64,000 nucleotides of DNA from contig JAGTTD010000002.1 in NCBI GenBank assembly GCA_018398585.1, forward strand, positions 35,456,186 to 35,520,185, given 5' to 3'. Every line of letters begins with the position of its first letter. Within the stretch, counting starts at the first letter, position 1. This document shows positions 1 through 9,340 of the stretch, piece after piece. The position numbers were made by a program, and so were the translations under genes. Origin of the DNA: Simmondsia chinensis. Lineage: Eukaryota > Streptophyta > Magnoliopsida > Caryophyllales > Simmondsiaceae. The notes under the pieces were generated by a model. It ran no database searches. It was given only the letters and a program-made list of their open reading frames with translations, and had not been told where the DNA came from.

Positions 1-538
1 TGAAAGTAAGGTTGGAGCTTCCGTGAGGCTATGATGATGGCATAGGCGAGTTTCTCGATGTGGGTGTATCGCGTCTCGACGTCCCTCAATATTTGATTCA
101 CGAAGTAGATCGGCAGCTGGAGTCTTTCCCTTTCGGATATTAACACCGCGCTTACCGTGTCGTCTGATACTGAGACATAGAGGATTAAATCCTCTCCTGG
201 GATAGGTTTTGACATGATCGGGTGCTTGGCCAAGTGCTCCTTGAAAGAAGGGGAGCGATCGATCCGCTAACCGGTTGATGAATCTATTGAGAGCGGCTAG
301 GTAGCCAGTCAGTTTTGGAATATATGTCAAAGTTTTCAGGGTCTCCATTCTGAGTATTGCGTCTATCTTGGCGGGGTTGGCCTCTATCCCTCTCGCGCTC
401 ACGATGAAGCCTAAGAATTTTTCTTCCAAAATCGCGAACGTGCATTTGTCTGGATTAAGACGCATTCCATGCGCCTTAAGCGTTTCTAGAGTCTCTTTCA
501 ATCGCCCACGTGATCGAAGGTCTCCTTGCTTTTTATGA
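1..538 (-). pseudogene. gypsy pol: end of reverse transcriptase and start of RNase H
   Basis: The reverse complement continues the reverse transcriptase from its palm domain (about 538-400, containing KFLGFIVSARGIEANP) through the thumb/connection, with FINRLADRSLPF near 250, into an RNase H start near 120-1 (LPIYFVNQILRDVETRY). These are standard gypsy pol segments. The catalytic loop is broken: where YVDDM is expected (about 530-545) the sequence reads YVEK followed by a frame change into MIIKS, so catalytic aspartates are lost and the frame shifts. The window edge cuts the RNase H domain. Assignment to gypsy pol is firm; the element was already dead. Confidence 0.85.
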
Positions 539-1054
539 TCATTTTTCTACGTATACCTCCAAGTTCTTTCCTATCTGCTGCCAAAAGACATGGTTCACCA
601 AGCGCTGGTATGTGGCTCTGGCATTTTTCATTCCGAACGACATGACTCGGAAGCAGTATGTACCCTCATGGGTGATGAAAGACGTTTTCTCCTCATCTTC
701 CGGGTCCATTGCAATTTGGTGATATGCGGAGAAGACATCCAGGAAACTGAATAGCCCGTTTCCCACCATAGAGTCGACCAGCTGGTCTATCTGGGGAAAG
801 AGGAACAAGTTCTTTGGGCAAGCTTTATTCAAGTCGGTGAAGTCCACACACATTTGCCAGCTTCCGTTCGGCTTCTTCACCAAAATCACGTTCGCTAACC
901 AATCTAGATACAATACTTCTAGTATGAAGCCGTCCTTTAGAAGTTTTTTCACTTCTTCACTTATAACCTTATTTTGTTCAGCGTAGAAGTTGCACTTTTT
1001 TGTTACAACGGTTTCTTCTTGGGCGAAACATTCAGATGATGGCTGATGATCCAA
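539..1054 (-). pseudogene. gypsy pol: reverse transcriptase N-terminal half
   Basis: A 171-residue open stretch contains the fingers and palm of a gypsy reverse transcriptase. Visible motifs in order are VILVKKPNGSWQMCVDFTDLNKACPK (around residues 56-81), FSFLDVFSAYHQIAMDP (around 102-118) and the end LEVYVEK, where the YVDD box is degraded. The normal family motif is FMDAFSGYNQI-like, so the copy is close but diverged. It is the direct upstream part of the 1-538 segment and downstream of the protease segment at 1177-1578. The methionine used by the open stretch is not a biological start, because pol is translated as a polyprotein. Confidence 0.88.
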
Positions 1055-1176
1055 CTTTCTATTCCTAGCTTCTCATCCGCGGAATACACGAAGACCTCTT
1101 GGTATTGTTGGAGCACTTGCTGGATCTGGTCTCTTGTGTCCTCGCCTAGCTGTGCCCTAACCTGGACTGACTTCCC

Positions 1177-1578
1177 CTATCCCATTTCAACCTTGATGGT
1201 TTCCTCCGGACCTTGGCCCATCTTCTCTCCGCTTTCTGTCTCCCCTACTTCGGGTACGTATTGGGCATAGCAGCATCTGCAAGCTGTTTGCTGACAACCT
1301 CTCACGGTCATGACGCCCCCTCTGTCAGTTTCAAATTTTATGGCGACGTGGTAGGTTGACACCACGTCGCCTAATGAATTTAGCACCGGGCTTCCTAGAA
1401 AGGCATTGAATGCTGAGCGAGCCGCCACGACATAAAATTCAGCATTTACTGTATGTCCTTGTTCTCCGTCTCTTCGGAGGATATCGAGTTCTATGGTGCC
1501 TAGTGGATCAACCACCTGACCGGAGAATCCTGCAAGGGTCCCTGCCGTGGGGAGCAACTTCTCGAGCAGTGTTCCCAT
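1177..1578 (-). pseudogene. gypsy protease / protease-RT linker region
   Basis: The peptide contains FNAFLGSPVLNSLGDVVSTYH, followed by an IKFET and MTVRG stretch. The same arrangement (YNAILGRPSLNRLKAVVSTYH, MKFEAD, MTIRG) is found in the Tat-like element at 14673-15215. This is the C-terminal half of the retropepsin-like aspartic protease of gypsy elements, in which the ILGRP motif forms part of the flap and core. The catalytic D-S/T-G segment would lie near 1600, where the frame is disturbed. Downstream on the minus strand is RT, upstream the gag zinc knuckle, as expected for gag-PR-RT order. Confidence 0.75.
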
Positions 1579-1744
1579 TCGTTTAAAGTAATGGAGGAAA
1601 AGGATGTTGACCGAACTTCATTGATCCACCAAGACCCTTCGAAGGGAGTAGTTACGGATGTCCATGGTGACGACCATGGGATCTTCGTGCAGGGTATTGA
1701 TGTTTTCAACATCATCTTTCACGAAAGTCAAGGGTCGACACTTC

Positions 1745-2032
1745 CTAACTTTGCCTTCTCCTCTTCCTATAGTACCAAGACTCGTGTCCTCTCGCATGTC
1801 GTGGCGCGTGAACCGCGTGATCTGGTCCCTCACGGGTGGGTCTAAAAGTTCCGGGCTTGAGTTTTTTTACATCCACGAATTTTCTAAGATCGTATGCTTT
1901 CTCCAGTTCGTCCACCCGGTATTTGAATACTTGACAGTCTTTGGTGTTGTGCCCCGACGCTTCGTGGTACTCGCACCATGCATTCGAGTCAAGTTGGGCT
2001 GCAGGGCCTATGGGAGCCATGTCCCTTCCCAT
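1745..2032 (-). pseudogene. gypsy gag C-terminus with zinc knuckle
   Basis: A CCHC-like zinc knuckle is visible as WCEYHEASGHNTKDC (about residues 19-33), with the spacing C-x2-H-x4-H-x4-C. It is followed by FKYRVDELEKAYDLRKFV. The equivalent in the other Tat-like element is WCSFHQVSTHDTGNC at 15554-15775. The knuckle binds element RNA during packaging. The segment was once continuous with the gag part at 2278-3283; a SINE at about 2045-2277 now separates them, right after a peptide reading LLLEVKKEH. Confidence 0.8.
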
Positions 2033-2044
2033 TAGGGTTTCTTA

Positions 2045-2277
2045 ACCAAAGAGGGCACCAACACGCCTTCACTGGATCCCATTAGAACTCCGAAGTTAAG
2101 CGTGCTTGGGCGAGAGTAGTACTAAGATGGGTGACCTCCTACAAAGTCCTCACCCTCAGGTGGGGGGCACTCGAAAACAGCCTCTCTTTAGGCTAACACC
2201 CTAAAGGGGGAAGGCTGTGTACATCCGGCGCCCCCCCCCCCCGACTCAGGGTAGGCGGGAGCCCTTGAGGCACTGGG
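2045..2277 (+). mobile_element. SINE with 5S rRNA-derived head and Au-like body (copy A)
   Basis: Positions about 2070-2140 match the central part of plant 5S rRNA almost base for base, including the internal Pol III promoter: A-box region GAAGTTAAGCGTGCTTGG at 2092-2109 and C-box region GGATGGGTGACC-like at about 2125-2136 (here with AAGATGGG). From about 2160 the sequence becomes an Au-type SINE body: AAACAGCCTCTCT, AAGGCTGTGTACATCC, a C-rich run, GGCGGGAGCCC and GCACTGGG at 2277. It interrupts gypsy gag. The flanks show an imperfect 7-bp duplication (GTTTCTT left, GTTCCTT right). It is not a functional 5S gene because the ends of 5S rRNA are missing. Confidence 0.8.
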
Positions 2278-3283
2278 TATGTTCCTTTTTGACCTCCAAG
2301 AGTAGCCTGGGGGGTCTCCTAGGGCCAGTATTGCAGACCCTCCTCACGTCCTTCATCGTTCTTTTAATCTTCGAGTTATGGCCCGGTGCATGCTTCTCAT
2401 ATTTTTGGTACTCACGCCTAGGTGGTTTTGTTTTGTCCATCTCGTCTTCTACAGTGAAGTATTTGTTGGTTTTGGTCCATAATGCATCCATAATCGTGAG
2501 GAGAGCCTTGGCAGGGGAAAATTTGAAGTCGCTATTCCAGAGTCCATTGATAAAGGTGGTGATGGCTGTTTGATTAGCTAGGCTCGGGATACTGATCATT
2601 GCTTTTGAGAATCGTCACACAAACGCCGTTAAGGACTCACTGCTGGCTTATTGGAGCTGATAGCTAGGTTCGGGATACTGATCATTGCTTTTGAGAATTG
2701 TTGCACAAACGCCCTCAAGGACTCACCGTTGGCTTGTTGGAGCTGAATCAACTGGGCCGCAGTCTTCTTTCTTCTTTTGTCGCTAAGGAAGTGCGGACAG
2801 CTCCTGAAGTTCTTGTATGGACCTGATGGGGAGAGAGGCGAATCAGGCCCGAGCCATGCCTTTGATGGTGGCCAGGAAACACTTGCACCACACGTCCTCG
2901 GACGCATCTTGTATGTACATCAGTGCCTCAAATCCCGAGACGTGGTGGTCCGGGTCTTGCGTCCCATCGAACAACTCCAAATTTGGAATTTTCACTTTCC
3001 CCATAGGTGCGGTGAGTATCCGAGGAGTGAAGGGCGAATGGGTAATGGGAATTCTTCCCTTGGGCCCGCGCGCTGCCCCCTCCGAGTTGGGGTCGGAGTC
3101 CACCTCGAGTGAGGGGGGAGTGTTTTCTGGTATGTTCCTCAACTTGTGGGGGCGGCAAGGTGTGACTGCTGGGAGCAGCATTAAACTCCCGACGGTTAGC
3201 TTTGAAGGGGTGTGTCTCATGGGAACAAAAGCAGAAATGTAGGTCTTGCTTGGGAGAGACAGACGCGTATTTATGAGGCGCAT
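2278..3283 (-). pseudogene. gypsy gag (Retrotrans_gag-type) remains
   Basis: Three overlapping open stretches (3283-2843, 2907-2629, 2599-2278) together give a plant gypsy capsid protein. Recognisable pieces are ITHSPFTPRILTAP and VKIPNLELFDGTQDP near the start of the core, MYIQDASEDVWCKCFLATIKG, LSDKRRKKTAAQLIQLQQ, and TAITTFINGLWNSDFKF. Each has a close counterpart in the gag at 15836-16756. The frame is broken at least twice, one break being caused by the 86-bp tandem duplication at 2575-2746. Gag would form the virus-like particle. The N-terminus could lie near 3283, but no reliable start is identifiable. Confidence 0.85.
2575..2746. repeat. 86-bp tandem duplication inside gypsy gag
   Basis: Two adjacent copies, 2575-2660 and 2661-2746, both begin TAGCTAGG and end TTGGAGCTGA. 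They differ at several sites (for example GGCTCGGG versus GGTTCGGG). Because 86 is not a multiple of 3, the duplication shifts the gag reading frame, which explains the break between the two open stretches there. The differences mean it is not very recent. Confidence 0.8.
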
Positions 3284-3290
3284 TGGTAGC

Positions 3291-5095
3291 CGGTGAGAGA
3301 AACGATAATATTTCCGATAAAATAAAAATACCCGTTATAAAAAGGACACACCCATACCCGAGCATGGCACAGCGGCTAGGCAGCGCGTGCGTGTATGGCT
3401 CCTACCATACTTTCACCCTTGACTTAATTGAAATCCTTGTCTTTACAAGGCCACATATGAACTACCCCTCCCTTCTCTAAATTATCCACATGGGATGTGG
3501 GTTCTGCTTAGGACTTTAATTATTTAATTTGGCTAAGTTTTGTTATATTTCCAACATTTGTAAATCCAAAAATCCAATACTACAATGAACACATGACCTG
3601 AACAACGAAAGTAATCGATCAAAAAATGATAAGTCCAAGTATATCCAATCCATTGAAGTTCAGATATAAATTTAAGTATAAATGCCACTTCAGGATACAA
3701 AATTTTGAAGTGCAAATTAATTTATTGGTCAAATACAATAAAAATATAGGTTACACATACAACATTTTTAATAGTGTTACATGCTAACTCACATGGTCCT
3801 CTTATTCTTCCTTGGCCTTGTAGATCATTTTTTGTGATACCATTCATCATAATATGTTGTCAACAATCCTTGAGTCTTTGGATAAACAATAATGACCACA
3901 AAGAATACTTTGCACTCGATTTAGACGTTACTATTGAATTGATATGGCAAGGGAGAAGAAAAGAGAGCAGGGTTCAGTGAAGAAAGAAAAAAAGAATTAA
4001 AAGTAAAAAAAATTTTAAATCTTGATTTTTAGTTTCTGAAAAATCAAAATCTACATATAGAAAATAATATCAAAAGACTCTTAGGTATCTTCTGGGCATT
4101 GAATTTGGAAGCTGGAGTCTGAAATTGGGTTTGGGATAGATTTGAAGTCTAAAGTTCCAATTATATTTTTTAGGTTTATCCGCTGAACTTGAATTACAAT
4201 TCCGCTACCCAAGAATTCGATTTTAACTAAATATCTTACATTATAATTTCTTGAGCGGGGGCGGGGGGGAGATTATTGTAAAAACCATTTTAATTCTATT
4301 GATCTAAAACCCAAAATGATAAAACTCAATCTACCCGAAACCCAAGATGACTGAAAGCAAGGCGCCCGACTCAACCAAAGTTTGTCCCAAAACCCATAAT
4401 AACCCTACTTAAAAAACTCAAAGTTGTAAATATATTCAAATCGTTAGACCCAAAATTCAAGATAACTCAAACCTAAAATGACCCTACTAGGCTCGGTTCT
4501 AACTTAAACCAAGGGATGATGCAAAACATGAGGTAACCTAATCTAGTTGACCAAAAGAGATTATAGAAACTAAAGATGACGTGACACGACTCATTCCGAC
4601 CTAAATTTGACCAAACCTTGGTAACCCGGAATAGGAAATGGTGTAACCTGTTTAACATGAAACCAAGATGGCTCGATTCCTACATTATCCTACCAACTCA
4701 AACCCAACTCATGCTAACTCGAATCCCAAATCAAACCCATTTAATTACCCAAAATCCTACAAGACTTATGCATGATATGATTGGACCAAAATAAACTCGA
4801 ACCAAACTGACCCAAAACTCTAAGCGATCATAATTGAAATGATCCTATCCAATCAAAAGCCGAACTTCGTCTTCCTAAATTCCTGAATGATCTGGCTTCA
4901 TTAAATCAAAACTCGAGTACAATTAGAAATGAAATTACTACTCCAACTTCCAATTCTTTGGTCAATCAAACAATGGAATTCAAATTCGATCCTAACTCTA
5001 ATTGCATCAGAATTGCAATTTTTCATTCCAATTCCAATTTCAGGTATTAAACAAAGCCTTAATTAATTCATCAATTAGGTATTACAAGATTTAAA
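3291..5095. other. AT-rich non-coding DNA with no recognised gene
   Basis: No convincing coding frame was found; open stretches are short and show no motif. The segment 4300-4900 is oddly rich in C and A on the plus strand, with recurrent CCCAA/AACTC words. It ends around 4920-5066 with CCAATTCCAATTTCAGG and ACAAAGCCTT, which resembles the terminus of plant hAT/PIF MITEs. Around 4085-4130 there is a possible opposing end (GGCATTGAATTTGGAAG). A MITE-like element of about 1 kb is possible but unproven. Confidence 0.5.
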
Positions 5096-5104
5096 TATTT
5101 TTTA

Positions 5105-5666
5105 GGGAATTTTTCATTTAAGCACCCTAAGGTTTAAAGATTTATCACTTAGATATCATAACTTTTCAATATATACAACGAGGTACCCTAATATTTAAAA
5201 CATTTATCAATTAGGTACCCCAAAATTTAAAAATTTTATCAAGTTGGTACCATTTTTCAAAACTGTGTATGTTTTTATTAAAAATTGCTAACATAGGACA
5301 TAGTTATATATAAGTACCTTATATCATAATGTTATAATTTTCTATCGTAAAATGCTAACATACCATATTACTTTCACTAATATTATTCTGCTTGATTTTC
5401 ATTGAAAAAATTGATATAGCTCGTACATATTGTTGTAATCATGTATTGCATGCACGTTTTGTGGTGAAAAATGTTCAAATTTCACAAAAAATTATCAAAT
5501 TCTTGCATAGAGTACCCAAGTGATAAAACTTTAAAACCTCAAGATAACTCATTATATATATTGAAATGTCATGGTACTTAGGTGATAAATCATTGTATAT
5601 ATTGAAATGTCATGGTACTTAGGTGATAAATGACCAAACCTCATGGTACCTAAGTGATAATTTTCC
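5105..5666. mobile_element. Mutator-like MITE, 562 bp, with 9-bp target duplication
   Basis: The first and last ~75 bp are inverted copies of each other (start GGGAATTTTTCATTTAAG, reverse complement of the end GGAAAATTATCACTTAGG, both later reading TTTCAATATATACAA). The element is flanked by an exact 9-bp direct repeat TATTTTTTA at 5096-5104 and 5667-5675. Long TIRs and a 9-bp target duplication are the signature of Mutator-like elements. There is no coding capacity. The right TIR carries an internal tandem duplication of about 41 bp (about 5549-5630). A likely relative lies near 54335-54840. Confidence 0.75.
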
Positions 5667-5791
5667 TATTTTTTATTTAGATGTCATGATATTTCAATAA
5701 ATAGATTAGCCTTATCTTAAGATTCAAAAAGTTTATGAACTTTCTCTGTCTAGTTTGGTGGTTAAATACCATTCCTTCTAGACTTTATCAT

Positions 5792-6292
5792 TGTTTTGGA
5801 ATTTTTTGGTTGGGTTCTTGAGGGTAGAGCTGGGCTCAAGTTCCTTGTCTTTTTTGTGGGGACCCTCCCCCTATTTGTAGTGACTATATGCGTCTGCATG
5901 AAGTATTCGAGGCTGTACTGCCTGGTTGCCATTGGTAATAGGGGCGGCGATGCCTTCTAGGTGTGATACTGCTCGGGTGCCGACAGGAGAGGGGGGGATA
6001 ATGACCCCTGGGCTTGATACCGCCTGGGAATGGTCAGGAAGGGAGGCGGTAACAACCCCTGGGCCAAATACCCCCTGGGAGTAGTCAGGAAAGGAGACGG
6101 TAGTGACCACTTGACCCGGTACCGCCTGGGTGTAGCCTGGGAAGGGGACGGTAGTGACCCCTGGACCCAGTACCGCCTAGGTGTAGCCTGGGAAGGGGAC
6201 GGTAGCGACCCCTGGACCCGGCACCGCCTGGGAAGGGGACGGTAGTGACCCCTGGACCCGGTACCGCCTGGGTGCTATTTTTATATTCATCA
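5792..6292 (-). repeat. 3' LTR of the Tat-like element, with internal minisatellite
   Basis: On the minus strand it starts TGATGAATATAAAAATAGC and ends CCAAAACA, the canonical TG...CA. It matches 16770-17323 along its length. From about 6000 to 6280 it contains 40-50 bp imperfect repeats built on GGTAGTGACCCCTGGACCC plus GTACCGCCTGGG. The two LTRs differ in repeat number (501 versus 554 bp), so the array has been unstable since insertion. The element side (6293-6330) shows a purine-rich stretch on the minus strand (AAAGTGGAGG), a plausible polypurine tract. Confidence 0.85.
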
Positions 6293-6337
6293 GTTAGGCC
6301 TCCACTTTGAGGTCAAAGTTTCTTTGTCCTTAAAGCG

Positions 6338-6345
6338 TATAAATA
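6338..6345 (+). promoter_or_regulatory. TATA box upstream of the F-box pseudogene
   Basis: TATAAATA lies 73 bp before the ATG at 6418, in a GC-richer context (AAAGCG before, CCC after), which is what a plant TATA box looks like. It is only 46 bp from the LTR edge, inside the element, and points away from the LTR. Transcription would start around 6370. An upstream out-of-frame ATG at 6399 would end within 13 codons. Confidence 0.5.
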
Positions 6346-6417
6346 CCCTTCATAGCCTTACCACCTTTGTACTTTTTTGCTCTCTAATTTCCTTATCAAT
6401 GTCTGAGGTTTTTTGCC

Positions 6418-7701
6418 ATGGAAGACGTAACTCGTGAAATGCTATCTTGGCTCCCAGCGAAGTCTCTTTTGAGATTTTCTTGCGCATCTTCTTGGTTTAA
6501 TGGTCTGCTTTTGGATTACGATTTTGTCAGAAAATAATCATTTCATGCGCTTGACCGTGGTGCTGATGGGTTTCTGCTTCAGCCAGAAAGGGAATTTTCA
6601 CGCGACCACCTGTGGGCGTTTTCCTCTATTGGAGACTTCTCTCCAGTCATGCCACCCGAGATACTTGAAGTGCTGACTGACAATATTAGAGTGATCGGTG
6701 TTCAGGGCGGTCTGATATTATATCGAGATTACAATCTCTCAAAGTTGTTTGACTGCAACCCTGCTCTGGGCGTGCGTTAGCCGATATTGCTGCCTGAAGG
6801 TATTTTGATGAGCTGCCTCGATGGTCCCTTGAACTTAGTTTTTGGATGCTTTGACATAGCTCCTCAGTTCGGTTTTTATCTTTTCCTGATGGTAATGGAC
6901 TTATCCTACCCCTGTTATGGCTTTTGGCCCAACGACTATCAAGTGTACTTTTGGCAAGGTAACTGGAGTTTACGGGGAAGTCTTAATGTGGGCCCTCGAA
7001 ACATTTCCTTTAGGGACCACGTCTGTTTGCATGGGGAGCTTTTCTTTTTATCCGATTGGGCTTATTACGTGGATGGTACCAACAACCGTCCCTATGTAGT
7101 TCGTTGGAACACTGAGATAGGTGTTTCACAGAATATGATTCTTCCAGACGCTATCTGGGACAACCTATCGGCTTGCCGGGAAGCAAAAATCTCAAAGTGG
7201 TGGGATGTGCTGACGAGCCCGCCTCTGCTGTGTTTAATCATGCTTCGAAGTCCAGTGTTTACCATTTGGACTTTAACTGACGTGGAGGACCCTTCCTCTT
7301 GGGTGAGGCGGGATCGGTTGCTTATCTGGCTAGCGTGGTCTAGGGGTAGGTGAGATCCGGTTATTACGAGCTTTACAGTTTCAAAGGAGTATCTAACGTT
7401 CATAGCACATAACCAGGTGTTTCGATGCGCGCTTCATGGTGATCTTCGCGGTCGCATACTTTTCCTAGGACATTACCAGGGGCAATTTCATACTCAGTTG
7501 TTTCCGTACTCTGGCTCTTTGTTCCGTTGTGGAGATGACCCCATGGCACCTTTTGTTGCGTTTGAGTAGATTACTTTAGGTGTGGGGAGGTATTTTGAGC
7601 TTTTGTTGTATGATCCTCTTGGCAATGTAGTTTTCGTACCGGGTATTAAATATATCGATATTTTTGTTGTAATGATGTATGAATGCTCTTGTTTTTCATA
7701 A
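6418..7701 (+). pseudogene. F-box protein pseudogene with F-box-associated domain, inside the retrotransposon
   Basis: A single frame runs from the ATG at 6418. It encodes an F-box (residues about 1-40, with WLPAKSLLRFSCASSWF), then an F-box-associated beta-propeller-like region (FRDHVCLHGELFFLSDW, PYVVRWN, FTIWTLTD and, near the end, YFELLLYDPLGNVVFVPG). In plants such proteins are substrate adaptors of SCF ubiquitin ligases. The frame is interrupted only by point stops: TAA at 6535, TAG at 6778, TGA at 7351 and TAG at 7567; the last could be a true end, otherwise TAA at 7699-7701. No frameshift or intron was needed. It lies antisense to the element, between 3' LTR and integrase. The substrate is unknown. 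Confidence 0.8.
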
Positions 7702-7792
7702 TTTAATCTTTTACCTTCTCCATGTGTGTGCGTTCATTGGTGAGTGATCATGGAATATTTCTATCTCCTCGGTATGAATTCTTATATTTGTG

Positions 7793-8440
7793 TGAGTTTA
7801 CTGCTTGTCCCAATGTTAGATGGAACACAAACAACCGCCCCGGTGTTAGATGGGGCACACAGCCGTGGGCTCTCAAACCGGTGAGAGTTTACCGCCTGTC
7901 GCGATGTTAGATGGGACAAAAACAACCGCCCCGGTGTTAGATGGGGCGCGGGCTCTCAAACCGGTGAGAGTTTACCGCCTGTCCTGATGTTAGATGGGAC
8001 ACAAACAACAGCCCCAGTGTTAGATGGGGCACACAACTGCGGGCTCTCAAACCGGTGAGAGTTTACCGCCTGTCCCGATGTTAGATGGGACACAAACAAC
8101 TGCCTCGGTGTTAGATGGGGCACACAACCGCGGGCTCTCAAACCGGTGAGAGTTTACCGCCCATCTCGATGTTAGGTGGGACACAAACAACCGCCCCGTT
8201 GTTAGATGGGGCACACAACCGCAGGCTCTCAAACCGGTGAGAGTTTACCGCCGGTCCCGATGTTAGATGGGACACAAAAAACCGCCCCCGGTGTTAGATG
8301 GGGCGCACAACCGCGGGCTCTCAAACCCGTGAGAGTTTACCACCTATCCCGATGTTAGATGGGACACAAACAACCGCCCCGGTGTTAGATGGGGCACACA
8401 ACCGCGGGCTCTCAAACCTGTGAGAGTTTACCGCCTGCGG
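7793..8440. repeat. Tandem array, about 91-bp unit, ~7 copies
   Basis: The marker GTGAGAGTTTACC recurs at 7881, 7964, 8055, 8146, 8237, 8329 and 8420, spacing 83, 91, 91, 91, 92 and 91 bp. Each unit holds two related sub-blocks (GATGTTAGATGGGACACA and GGTGTTAGATGGGGCACA) separated by AACAACCGCC. The spacing of 83 reflects a small deletion. The array is uniform and recent-looking. It sits in the 3' region of the Tat-like element; short open frames on either strand are by-products. Confidence 0.92.
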
Positions 8441-9235
8441 CCACTCGCGTTAGGCAAAGGTTAACCGCCCAACAATTTCTTACTTCCTCTCTCCAATCTG
8501 AGAAAGGAATACCAAGCCCCAATTGTTCAAGGGACTTAGAACACCGTGGGCTTTCACGTTAGGTGAAAGCCAATCGCCTGCAGGCCTTCACGTCAGGTGA
8601 AGGTTTACCCGCCCAACAATTTCTTACTTCCTCTCTCCAATCTGAGCAAGAAATACCAAGCCCCCATTGTTATAGGGACTTAGAACACCGTGAGCTTTCA
8701 CGTTATGTGAAAGCCAACCGCCTATGGGCCTTCACGTCAGGTGAAGGTTAACCGCTAGCAATATCTTGCTCCCTTTCTCCGACCTAAGCAGGAAATACCA
8801 AGCCCCCATTGTTAAAGGGACTTAGAACACCATGGGCTTTCACGTTAGGTCATTAGGTGAAAGCCAACCGCCTGCGGCCTTCACGTCAGGTGAAGTTTAA
8901 CCGCCCAACAATTTCTTGCTCTCTTTCTCCATCCTGAGCAAGAAATACCAAGCCCCAATTGTTAAAGGGACTTAGAACACCGTGGGCTTTCATGTTAGGT
9001 GAAACCCAACCGCCTGCGGGCCTTCACGTCAGGTGAAGGTTAACCGCCCAACAATTTCTTGCTCTCTTTCTCCATCCTGAGCAAGAAATACCAAGGCCCC
9101 ATTATTAAAGGGACTTAGAACACCGTGGGCTTTCACGTTAGGTGAAAGCCAACCGCCTGCGGGTCTTCACGTCAGGTGAAGGTAACCGCCCAACAATTTC
9201 TTGCTCTTTTTCTCCATCACATTAGGTGAAAGCCA
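8441..9235. repeat. Tandem array, about 144-bp unit, ~5.5 copies
   Basis: The marker CTTCACGTCAGGTGAAG recurs at about 8585, 8729, 8878, 9021 and 9164 (spacing 143-149 bp). Each unit also contains AACAATTTCTTGCT, AAATACCAAGCCCCCATTG, GGGACTTAGAACACCGTGGG and CTTTCACGTTAGGTGAAAG. The last two hairpin-like motifs are palindromic (CTTTCAC...GTGAAAG and CCTTCAC...GTGAAGG), so each unit can form two stem-loops. The first copy is diverged and abuts the 91-bp array directly. Confidence 0.9.
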
Positions 9236-9287
9236 ATCACTACCCGCCTAATGGTAGTCTGTATTCACGAGACACGAGGATCTGTGC

Positions 9288-9340
9288 CACGTGGTGCTTT
9301 CTCTCTCCTCTTGCTCTTTTGTTTCCTTTTTCGTTATAAA
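9288..9340 (+). promoter_or_regulatory. Promoter candidate for the antisense gene (G-box and TATA)
   Basis: A perfect G-box CACGTG at 9288-9293, in the context GCCACGTGGT, is followed 42 bp later by TATAAA at 9335-9340 within CGTTATAAAGCCCC. Downstream is a CT-rich leader. This arrangement is typical of plant Pol II promoters and lies just after the tandem arrays, about 160 bp upstream of the antisense gene's first ATG. G-boxes bind bZIP/bHLH factors, so light, ABA or stress control is conceivable but not shown. Confidence 0.5.

Larger units (their letters stand above)
1..3290 (-). mobile_element. Ty3/gypsy (Tat-like) retrotransposon fragment, truncated by the window edge
   Basis: Reading leftward on the minus strand the order is gag (3283 to 2278), zinc knuckle (about 2032 to 1745), protease/linker (1578 to 1177), reverse transcriptase (1054 to about 300) and the start of RNase H (to position 1). 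This is gypsy order, and the peptides resemble those of the Tat-like element at 5792-17323. Integrase and the 3' LTR would lie left of the window. No 5' LTR or primer-binding site could be recognised right of 3290, so the right end is truncated or decayed. The fragment has multiple frameshifts, an 86-bp duplication in gag and a SINE insertion at about 2045-2277, so it is inactive. Confidence 0.85.

Noticed and set aside
2070..2140. 5S rRNA gene
   Set aside because: Only the middle ~70 bp of 5S is present, the 5' and 3' ends are replaced, and the same chimaera recurs at 29141. It is a SINE head, not an rRNA gene.
2045..2277. Cassandra-type TRIM (5S in LTR)
   Set aside because: No LTR pair, no primer site, no TG..CA ends; the body matches Au-like SINEs and copy D has a (TTG)n tail.
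7793..9235. CRISPR-like array
   Set aside because: Units of 91 and 144 bp are repeated in full, without unique spacers, in plant DNA. These are satellite-type arrays.
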